Assembly (NCBI GenBank): GCA_015179045.1
Contig: WHUZ01000003.1
Location: 1-64,000 of the forward strand
Direction: 5' to 3'
DNA length: 64,000 nucleotides
From: Kalaharituber pfeilii
Lineage: Eukaryota > Ascomycota > Pezizomycetes > Pezizales > Pezizaceae
Position numbers and translations under genes: made by a program. Below the pieces are notes generated by a model. That model worked only from the letters and a program-made list of their open reading frames with translations, did no database searches and was not told the origin of the DNA. The stretch's first letter is position 1; each line of letters starts with the position of its first letter. Below, piece after piece: positions 46,519 through 55,920 of this stretch.

Positions 46519-47004
46519 CTCCCTTCTTTCATCTGAATTTTAAAATAATGTTATATGGTTCGGGTAATGTCTGCCTGTGTTCCTGCCCATCCTGCGCCTC
46601 TATTGTTAGTTGAGTGCTCCCAGAAACCAGAGGACTGAATGCCATTCCAGAATTTCTTGACATGGGATCCTAGACAACAGACTCACTAAGTAGTGGAAGT
46701 TCAACGACGCAGGCACTTGGCATACAAAGAGATTCCGAATGCTCCCGTACCCTTAACGACACGAACTGGTCACTTGAAGCAGAAGAACGTAGTTATAGAT
46801 TGGAAACTGTGCCGGGTTAGCGAGATGGGCTGTAGCACAGCACAGTGGCGTGTTTGACCAATGCAGTATCGCGAATACTTGCTGCAGCAAAGCAACGAGG
46901 GACGTGATGCGTATAGCGAAGCTTGGCGCGTTGCAACGCCCACGCCCGCGCTAAGCACTAGCTGAAGATCTTATCTTCACGTGTTCCTCAAGCTATGCTC
47001 TGGC

Positions 47005-47012
47005 TTAGGGTT
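47005..47012. promoter_or_regulatory. TTAGGGTT motif upstream of RPL26
   Basis: Matches the TTAGGG core bound by Tbf1/TRF-type Myb proteins. It lies 213 bp before the RPL26 ATG. In several ascomycetes Tbf1-type sites drive ribosomal protein genes; occupancy here is inference. Confidence 0.45.
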
Positions 47013-47207
47013 GGCCCTATCTCTCTGTCAAATTCATCCTATCATATCAATCTCCCCACGAAATGCCTGTTTAGCGTGACTATTCACACATTTCAGACGG
47101 GCGAATATGGCACCCGCAAGCGCCTCGACGGTAAACACCCCATAGAATAATATCGACATCACGACCTCACGACATTCCTCAACAACTGACCCAAGGCACC
47201 CCCTCCG

Positions 47208-47214
47208 ACCCTAA
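47208..47214. promoter_or_regulatory. ACCCTAA motif just upstream of the RPL26 ATG
   Basis: Fits the ARCCCTAA-type Tbf1 consensus on the opposite strand to the TTAGGGTT at 47005. It is only 11 bp before the start codon, so it could instead lie in the transcribed leader. Confidence 0.4.
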
Positions 47215-47224
47215 ATCCAACGAT

Positions 47225-47784
47225 ATGGTGAAACTTAACCAAGGTACGAGCAAATGCTGGAGGAAAATTATTGGCGGTCTGGAGGCGATGGAGGGTTGAG
47301 ATAATTTCTCTGACGCTGTCATAGGTGTCTCCTCTCACCGAAGAAAGTCGAGGAAGGCTCACTTCTCAGCTCCTTCCTCTGTCCGGCGAGTGATTATGTC
47401 GGCTCCTTTGTCCAAGGAGCTCAGGGAGAAGCACAACGTCCGTATCTTCACTCGCAATGACTCAATTTCACTCGAGCGCATTGAATTGACCGCCAGCTTT
47501 AGGTCCGAAGCATTCCAATTCGCAAAGACGACGAGGTCCAAATCGTCCGTGGAACCCATAAGGGCAAGGAGGGCAAGGTCACTTCTGTATACCGTCTTAA
47601 ATGGGTTATTCACATCGAGCGAGTCCACCGTGAAAAGGCGAACTCACAAACCGTCCCAGTCGGCATTCACCCCTCAAAGGTCGTCATAACTAAGTTGAAG
47701 TTGGACAAGGACCGAGAGTCCATCTTGGAGAGGAAAGGCGGCAAGAAGAGGGAGGAAGAAAAGGGCAAGGCTGCTGCGGAATAA
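47225..47784 (+). CDS. RPL26: 60S ribosomal protein L26 (uL24)
   Basis: Cytosolic large-subunit protein uL24, placed near the exit tunnel. Exons are 47225-47243, 47325-47437 and 47503-47784, totalling 414 nt and 137 aa. Intron 1 is 81 bp (GTACGA...CATAG). Intron 2 is 65 bp and starts with the unusual donor GTCCGT, ending TTTAG; this junction is fixed because [14 protein letters not shown] must be restored. The protein begins [20 protein letters not shown], continues [20 protein letters not shown], then [20 protein letters not shown] and [38 protein letters not shown], and ends with a basic [13 protein letters not shown] tail. Length and order match the family. The first exon codes only six and a third residues, typical of fungal RP genes. 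Confidence 0.95.
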
Positions 47785-49449
47785 AATAGGGATATATAAA
47801 AATCCATTTTCTTTTCTTTCTTTTTACTTCCGGTTACTGGGCCTCGTGTTTTATATCTTTTTTCCAATTTCTGCTTTCCTTTGTTTCTTGGGGGTTAATC
47901 AATTCAACGCCATCATCAATGATCATCAATTATCACCATCATCTCATATCCCAGGACGACTGTTCCCTGCGACGAAATGCTAGGTATGCGGTGAGGGTTC
48001 GGTGGTGTTGGGGTGTTGGTGATGATACTGCTGGTGAATAAACAACTGCAAGAGTTTGGGGTATGTCAAGTCGCAGCACTCTATTGAAATGACCAAGGCG
48101 GTGTTTGGGTTTGGTTGGTTTTTGTTACTGAGACGGATAGATACTTGGGGGAGGGGCAAAATTGGCCTTTTCTTTCACAAGGGAAAAAAATGTATGACTC
48201 GCCTCGAAGAGATATTATCTTCCCTCGTCCATCGCCGCAGGTTAGGGCATACTTCGCTGCTTCCGACATCCTTGATCTGTATATATACCCTTTTTCATTT
48301 CTTACCCAAAAAGCTTCTTATCAGAGATCTTCCAGCCCCTTGTTTTTTTCAGACTCTCTTAACTTTCCACCTTTCCCACGCCATAACAAGCTAAGTGGCA
48401 CTACTGAGTACTGGCTTGCGCACCCCAACAGAACCGCAGGTATTATCTACTCACCGACCCAAAACCAAACCTATGGTTGCATGAGTTATACGGCTTGCGA
48501 AGAGCAAACCCTATAAAAAGAAACTTCCCACTCTTGATGGATCTGAACCATTCATCTTGTTTGGGAATACAAGCTTCTTTTATACCACGCACGCAGACCC
48601 CTCTTAGACTTTTTGTGTATGCGGAGGGTGGTTTGAGTGTATGGGACATTTCTATGGAGAGGCCAACAGTTGAATTTTATTTTTAGATGTAGAATATGAA
48701 CGGAATAAATTGGAAATCTCAAATATGGATATAGTACGCAGTCAGGAACCTCAATACAAAAAGACAACTCTATTGTAAAACCAATAATCTCTATACCTCC
48801 AGACTGGTAGCTGCACAAACATGTTATGCGTGATACTGATTCGAGTTTGCGTGATAATCATGCTGCTGTTGGGGGATTTGCCGAGGATTACCCTCAACTG
48901 TATCTCAGCAAGGCTGGGATGAGCATGAAACTAATGAAACCATATGCTGACCACTTCACTTCTACGCTCGTGACTCACTCGAATTCCTTGCGGGCTGAGA
49001 TCGCCGGATGCACTCTGCAATCCGGCCGTTATTATGTCATGTCACGAAGTTACAAATATACTGGAGGATAGTCTGAGAACGTGAACATAATTTCAAACTG
49101 AGACTATTCTCCAAACTACACAAAATTCACAAATTGATGAGTACAATTCAGGGTCTGAAGGATAAACTATTCCCATTCACAACATCATCATTATCATTCA
49201 TTGCATAGTCAAAATAAAAATCCCCATCTGTCCACCCCATCCGTCTTGACAAACTCCGAAAAATAAGGCAGATACCCCTCCCTCTGCAATAATAAAAATA
49301 TATACACGAACTTTTACCGAAGCGAATGCCTTCATGCACATCCTCCGATCCAACCCACAAAACTGATGAAGCAGAAGTAAATAGGAATGATACACCCCCA
49401 TCTTACACCTCATGTATTTCATGACCAAAATCCCCTTTCGTCAAATATA
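47785..49449. other. Convergent 3' region, RPL26/acid phosphatase-like gene
   Basis: 1.66 kb between convergent stop codons. Small open frames on both strands lack motifs. No RNA gene was recognised. Confidence 0.5.
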
Positions 49450-50916
49450 TTACACCTTCGACATCACTGAAGGAGCCAAATTCACGTCACTCGGCAACTT
49501 CTCCCCACCCACGAACCCCTTCTCTAATGTATGTTTCTTACCTCTTGCAAACCTGACACCAAACACTGCCATCGCAGTACCAAGCGCTACGATGCACAAT
49601 GCCAACATACTGGCAGCGCCAACGACACCTGCAACAACCGGAGAGAGAGCATCTCCACTGCTCTTAGGGGCCTTCCTGTCGTCATAGGAGGTTGGAGCTG
49701 GATTGGGCGTCAAGCAAAAACCTTCGCCTGCATTACAAACCTCGCACCATTCGTACATATCCTTAATGGAGAACTTGTCCATGCTGTCTTTGAAGTCGTT
49801 CCATGAGAGCTGGTGCTGACCAAAGATTGGGTATTGATTCAATGGGACACCCTCCTCAGTGCCGTTCCTGAAGAGAAATCGGACTTTCATACCATCTGTG
49901 CTAGGATAGTCATCACCAGCTTCATCGTCAGAGAAGAGCTCAAACACCATGGAGGCAGCGTAGTTTGGCAAGCCCATGAAATTAGCGGAGACTTCGATCA
50001 AGCCCACATGTGCAAAGAACGCCAAGAAAGCATCGTACGAGCTGATCATGAGACTAAACTTGTTCTTCTTGCCACTACTTTCCATGTTCGATTTGAGTTG
50101 ATTCACAATTTTCTCTGCCATCGCACGTCCATGAATGGTCAAGGCTGGGTGCTCAGAGGAGGCATTGCCGTTCAATGCCCATTCGTGACGATCAGCAAGA
50201 TATTTGAGCTTTTTGAGCTCTCCATCTGAGAGCTTGGTTGCGATTGTCTCATTGTGAATGGATCCAACGTTGATGTAGTCAAAGATTGAAAAAGCATTCT
50301 TGTAATTGATCTCAGAGTCCCCGAAAACACCATTGAGATAGTCGTTCTTCAACGAGAGGTAGAAATTGGAGGTCTCGGACGAGATACGGGAGAATTCCGG
50401 GCTGGAATAGTAAGACTGGCCTTGTTCATTATATTGATTGCAGCCATCATCAGCCTTCAACCAGATCGTGTCGGGATCGTTTGTGGTCACGGTATGAATG
50501 GTGGTATATTGAAGACCACCGGCAGGGTTGATGACCATTTCACCATTGGCAAGCGGGATTGGCTTGGTATATGTCTGCGGTGGGTATAAACCCTGCAGGA
50601 AGGCTTGTCCAGTGGTAACAAGAAGTGGCTGGTCTGGCGCTACGGCATAGACCTGCTGTGCATCGAACATAGACTCCGAGATGCCATTAATGAGCTGAGG
50701 CGAGGTAGCGTTTAGGTACCTCGATCGGTAGAAAGTACCTGAATTATGGCATTGGAGTTGACCAAGGGGAGTTAAGATTGGGGGCGGATTGCCCTTGAAT
50801 GTGCGGTCTCCATGACGGCTGACGGTAACTACGGCATAAATGATCTCTGCCTGAGCGAGGGCGATGAGACTCGCCGAGGACAGAAGCGTCGCCGCAAACA
50901 CCGCTGGACGCTTCAT
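49450..50916 (-). CDS. Histidine-acid-phosphatase-like protein, secreted and membrane-anchored
   Basis: Single-exon, 488-aa member of the histidine acid phosphatase/phytase-like (branch 2) family, expected at the cell surface. The ATG at 50916 gives MKRPAVFAATLLSSASLIAL, a signal peptide cleaved near AQA-E. A GTG nine bases upstream is not a fungal start. VSRHGDRTFKG at about residues 33-43 is the RHGxRx phosphohistidine motif. The usual distal HD pair is not seen; the equivalent place reads LMISSYDAFLAFF, so Tyr may replace His while Asp remains. Cysteines (DDGCNQY, WCEVCNAGEGFCL) fit an extracellular fold. Near the C-terminus VVAGVVGAASMLALCIVALG is a membrane span followed by a basic FARGKKHTLEKG tail. 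Activity cannot be assumed given the altered motif. Confidence 0.82.
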   Translation of the reverse strand: MKRPAVFAATLLSSASLIALAQAEIIYAVVTVSRHGDRTFKGNPPPILTPLGQLQCHNSGTFYRSRYLNATSPQLINGISESMFDAQQVYAVAPDQPLLVTTGQAFLQGLYPPQTYTKPIPLANGEMVINPAGGLQYTTIHTVTTNDPDTIWLKADDGCNQYNEQGQSYYSSPEFSRISSETSNFYLSLKNDYLNGVFGDSEINYKNAFSIFDYINVGSIHNETIATKLSDGELKKLKYLADRHEWALNGNASSEHPALTIHGRAMAEKIVNQLKSNMESSGKKNKFSLMISSYDAFLAFFAHVGLIEVSANFMGLPNYAASMVFELFSDDEAGDDYPSTDGMKVRFLFRNGTEEGVPLNQYPIFGQHQLSWNDFKDSMDKFSIKDMYEWCEVCNAGEGFCLTPNPAPTSYDDRKAPKSSGDALSPVVAGVVGAASMLALCIVALGTAMAVFGVRFARGKKHTLEKGFVGGEKLPSDVNLAPSVMSKV

Positions 50917-53218
50917 ATTTCTCACTTCTGTTGCGGGGATATGTGGGAGAAGGTGAATGGTCAGAGGATGGAGGATGTAATGGGAACTTGAGAACGATCA
51001 GCTAAGCTGCACGTACAATCAGAGGCAAGCAGGCAGAAAGGCACGCAGGCGCTTCAGACTGAACTCTTGTGAGGAAGGTATCGTGGAGAACCAACATGAC
51101 CCCACCTGGTGAGGGGTACTGAGCGATATAAGTACCTGGGATCACCACCTTCTACGACTTGCGAGGACTGACAAAGCGGCACGGTACATGCCCACACATG
51201 CAGGTTTTGGCTCGTATCTTGCCTGCTGGTAGTCGTAGAGTTGGGTATAGTGTGGGCAGTATTATCAACATTGTTCCACGTCTCCACTCTGCGATGCTTC
51301 GGCTCACACAGAATATGCAAGGTGATTGCAAGGGTGGTGCAGCGATGTGGTCATAGATTGCCACTGCACAACTATCTTTTCGGCCGCACCCCTGCACCAC
51401 TCTTTCCAAAGTTTATCTGGGCAACTATTGTCACTGCGCACAGTCCCACTGTCATGCCTTGTCTAACAGAATTGCGCGGAGGTATTTCAGTTGGCAGTTG
51501 CAAGCATTTTGGATACGAATCAGTCTCTTCAGTCCTCTGCATTCTTAGCTGCGGAAATGAGACAGCACGACGTGAGCATTAAGAATTGTCTCGTTACAAT
51601 AACGGGGGTTCCTCTGGTACTTTGATAAGCGTACGCTGCGCGGGAACACTGCATCTGACAAGCAACTGCTGGTACAGTTCGGTATGCAGCTGTGTAAATT
51701 TTCTGTGCCCAGTCAGCATTGTACAGAAAGAAACAATAACAGGCAGGCTAGAGAAGAAATTATTGCTGTCCGGCAGATGTATGCGAACTTGATGCAGTAC
51801 TCGAGTACATCGCGGGCTGGTTTTGTTCGGCCACTTGTGAATTGCTCCCTGCAAGGAAATGATGCACGACACTTTTAGGTAAATTGAATGTGTTCTTTAT
51901 GTACTCATTCGTATAGTATATCGCATCGAACGGTTCCGGACAAAAACTTTACGTCCTATCCATTGTTAGCTCTGATGGCTGGTTCACAAGATGCTTGTCA
52001 TGCGATGTTAAGATACTCACTCTATAGCTGGGCGTATCCCCCACGCATTGCCGCGACGTCTGGTTACTCAATCGCTTATCACCCCACCACTTCGATACTT
52101 TTGCTTCCTTGGCACCTTAAACGGGCAGGGGCTGTCACCCATATGTCACACGACTTCAACCTATCGGACTTCGGGCTACCATTAGACTATGTAAATATTG
52201 TGGCTCCGATAAAGGCGAGACTTCTTCATAGTCAGATTCAAGTGCTTCTATAGCAGATAAACTGATTTGTCTGGGGATGACTGCAACTGAGATAGTTGGT
52301 GAGATACTCTGTGGTCCTTAGTAGTTTTCAGGGCTTCGATTATGTATTGTTCCAAGAACGGCTGTAGTAAGGGCCTGTTACCCTGATAGCACAAGCGACA
52401 ATGAAACGAGACAACCATAACAAACGGCCATACTACACAAACGGATAGTAGCATCGTCGAACTTCGTGACGAAAAGCGTGTCACAATATAATGCATAAAC
52501 GAACACTCTTTGCAAAGCAATGCCCTGGCACAAGTTGCACGAGGGGTATGATGTACTCACGTCCTGCTAAATAGGTTCGCATCAGGTTGTGCAAAACTGT
52601 AGCTGCAGAAGATGGTTATTTGCATGTATCTTGTTGTGTGGACTATGAGCAGTCACGAACCGACCTTAAGTAGATGCCACATCAACTAGTGTCGCAGCCC
52701 GATACGTTACTCACACTGTCTCATAATCTTCTATCCTGGACACCACAGTATCCAGGTAGGTCAACCACAGGCCAGTCTGAGCCTACGGCCGGTCATGGTT
52801 TCCTGTCTCCAGCAGATATACATGCTTCTGAGGTGAGCTGAGACAAAGGCCAGATCCACTGGACTCTCTCTCGAGAAAAATTTCTGTTCTGTGCCGAGAT
52901 ACGAGCAGCACCGTGCTCAGATGATCACTGTGGGCCAAACTTCTCTATAAGAGGTGTTGCTACCTCACCACCCTGTTAGTCGTCTTCATTCCACTATCAA
53001 CCCACTTAAATTCCCTCCTGCTTTCAATTAGATCTACCATCTCTGCCACAACGTTAGTCTCTTCTAACACATCCCCTTCATTTTTACCTTTTTCTTTTCT
53101 TACACTTCACGCTGCCGGAAATCGGTTGGCACTTAATAGTCTCCCGCCCGGCACTTTACAGCATCCATCGATCTTCTTAAAGAAGAAGGGTTGGTCTCTG
53201 CCTCTACTCTGAAGGTTC
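50917..53218. other. Gene-free intergenic region
   Basis: 2.3 kb between the divergent phosphatase-like and WG-repeat genes. Only short open frames without motifs. The last 250 bp before 53219 are pyrimidine-rich, as expected for a promoter. Confidence 0.5.
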
Positions 53219-55156
53219 ATGTCAGGAATTCACTGGGGACAATTGCACGCACAACAGCCTCGTCCTTACTCCATACTTGAACTTCTTCAGTTACGTCTGT
53301 CACTCCGCCATCTCGTTTGCCCACTAGAACGCTTCCATCCAGAAGCATTCCAGTACTATATTGTAACGCCCCACATTCCTGCATCAGCCTTTATCAAGCC
53401 CCACGTTCGTCAACATGTAAGTATGCCAATTCAAACAATTCCAGCTTATTTGATACTGACGAATTATACTAGATACTTGAAGTTCTCACCAAACTCGACT
53501 GTATCAGAATGCCTGCACCAGTAATCTCAGTCCCCCCTCACCTCAAAGCCAAAATGATACCAGGGCATTTGCCCCAACGTGCCCCATTGAGTCAGGAGCC
53601 AGTGATTCCTCTGACTGTTCACTATGGTAATTTGGTGGGAGATGCCGTCATCAAGGAGGTTAAACCTGCTGCTGCTCCTGAAGTAGATATTGACATGGCA
53701 ACTTCATGGTGGGCCCTTCTGAGTAACGAGGATAAGATTGGAATTGCTATTCAATACGTTCTTGAGGGCCACGAGCTTCCCTCGGTAGGGACCAAGAAAG
53801 CAGAGGGACTAGATCCTCTAGCTACATCAATTGGGATGCTGAACAAGCCCAACCTCATCAAGCCGCTTATCCAAGCCACAGGAACCTCCGTCAAGGGTGC
53901 AGGGCTCGAGAAAAAGGAAAATGTTGGTCAGAATGCAAACTTCACCACAACGACAGAATTTTCGAGCCAATCTGCTAGTGATAAGAAATATTGGGCTAGA
54001 GACGATCAGACCACTGCTAATATTGTTGCAGATCAAAGCAATTGGCAAGCCTCTGTTGTCTCTGTTAGTACACTGCAAGATCCCTGGAATACTCCGTCTG
54101 CAGCAGAAAAGCAGGACATGTTGCCTCATGGACCGAAGGAAGATGATTGGAATGCTCTTCCAGAAGCACAAAGTGAAGACTTGTGGGGGACGGCATCTGT
54201 TACAGGGCAGAAAGACTCTAGGGCAAAGGATAATGTCAGACAAACGCCAAATACACCTCTCGCTTGTATGTCAAAGCAGGTTACCCCTAATGCACCCTCA
54301 ACCGTGGCAGAATCAAAAGCCCGAGGTTTCCGAAGCCCAGCACCTTCTGTCAAGACAAATACTCGGGCTACTGCATTCCCACTGAGACAAGGCGATTGGG
54401 GCGTAGCTTCTAATGAACCAGACGATGGAGATGTGAATACTTTGTCTCGTGCAGCAGAAGAGAATGAGTGGGGTACAACTCCCGTCGAGACCAAGCAAGA
54501 TAACTGGAATGCTCTTTCCAGTTCAGTATCGCAGGATAATTGGGGTGCAGCCCCCACTGGGACTAAACGCGACGACTGGGGCATTTCATCTGCTGTGGCA
54601 CACCAAGAGGACTTGGATGTCGTCCAGATTGAAACCAAGCAAGACAATTGGAAGGTTTCATCCTCTCCCAAAAACAAGGACGGTTGGGAAACATCACCCA
54701 TACTTAAGAATGATTCCACGAATAGTCCCATGGCAAGACCCGTTACAAAACTTGGAAATATGTCATCTCCTGTTGCTACTCCAATGGCTTCGACTGCTCT
54801 CAACCAAAAAGTTGACAATCCGTCTATGGGTCAATATCGGTCCGGCTTCTCATCGCCCAACCAAGTTGCCGTTGAAGCTATTGATGGTGATAGATTGAGT
54901 TGGAAAGGCCTTGGCACCTCCGCCCAGGATCAGGACGCATTCATCAAAGTATGTTTATCACTTTGTGACCGTTATCGTTGGCTAACATTGAGCTTTCCAG
55001 TTCATGAATATATCTTTTGAGCGTCTTCCGCTTGTTGGAAAAGCCCCGAAAAAGCCTGCTGAGAAGACCAAATCGACCACCGATTATCCTCCGTCTGAAG
55101 CCGGCAGCCAGAGCGGATTTGGCACTGGCGATGCTGCTCCTGTCTCCGATTGGTAG
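53219..55156 (+). CDS. Tryptophan (WG/GW) 12-residue-repeat protein, unknown function
   Basis: I do not recognise an ortholog. Three exons, 53219-53416, 53473-54948 and 55001-55156, joined by introns of 56 bp (GTAAGT...CTGAC...ACTAG) and 52 bp (GTATGT...GCTAAC...CCAG), give 609 aa. Residues 1-150 look folded: PYSILELLQLRLSLRHLV, RQHILEVLTKLDCIRM and TSWWALLSNEDKIGIAIQYV. Residues about 245-500 are disordered, with Trp in Asp/Asn-Trp-Gly/Asn contexts (DDWNALP, DLWGTAS, GDWGVAS). An exact 12-residue tandem then has seven units: NEWGTTPVETKQ, DNWNALSSSVSQ, DNWGAAPTGTKR, DDWGISSAVAHQ, EDLDVVQIETKQ, DNWKVSSSPKNK and DGWETSPILKND. The tail, SFERLPLVGKAPKKP, ends ...APVSDW. Spaced W with small or acidic neighbours resembles an Argonaute hook, but binding is only inferred. 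Confidence 0.8.
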
Positions 55157-55920
55157 AGCGTACTCTAAAACTCCATGAGGCTTCTCTATGTCATCTTTCA
55201 GTTGATTTGAATGGCATGTCTCTAGTAACTTGTGGTTTTCTTTCAATTATCTGAAGGTGGCAGAGATATGTATTCATGTGCGTTGCAGCTGTCAAGGCTG
55301 ATTGAGAACGGTGCCATCCATGCTCCAGCCATACCGTTACCCTTATTTTTCTCGCGTTATTTTAGCATGCTGAAACGTCAACACGTTGAATAGTTGAACA
55401 GAAGCAATTTCGTTTGCGGTGGCTAGCTGATTGACCTCAATCGTTGTCGCCATTTCTTGTTTTTCCCGTTCTCGTTTACTGGCATGGACTTTGTCGTTGT
55501 GGTGGCTGAATCAAGATCACTTGTGCTTCGCATATCGCGCTGGGCGGTCTGCGCCGCAAGATCTGCCTCCGTAGCTGCTTTTCTCACTGCGAGCAACCCT
55601 ACTTGCAGGGTTCGCGTCGCCTTGCCTGGCCACGTGACGGACGGGGCGCCCCACGCGTAAATTGAAGCAGAATGCTACTTAGCAATAGTGCGTGCCTGCT
55701 GTAGTAATCGCACAGTACTTACTTTGTGAATGCCCCATACAGCGCCCTACGATATCAACGAGCCCTGGGCCCCCCTTCCGCCGCACTCGCTTGCCGTGTC
55801 CATTTTTCTGCGCGCCCAGCAGGGCGATGCCGGCCGCCGCCGCCCCAGCAGAGTAGCCCTATACCCCACAGACGCAACGCACAGCCAGAGAAGATCGACC
55901 TGAGTTCTGCAGACTACTCG
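55157..55920. other. Intergenic region before the K/R-rich gene
   Basis: 764 bp, becoming GC-rich from about 55540. The frame that leads into the next gene is open upstream of its ATG but has only a GTG, so it is treated as leader. Confidence 0.5.

Larger units (their letters stand above)
46519..47224. promoter_or_regulatory. Divergent promoter region, Q-rich gene/RPL26
   Basis: 706 bp between two divergent ATGs. No other gene recognised. The RPL26-proximal half holds the two Tbf1-type motifs listed separately and pyrimidine-rich DNA. Confidence 0.55.
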
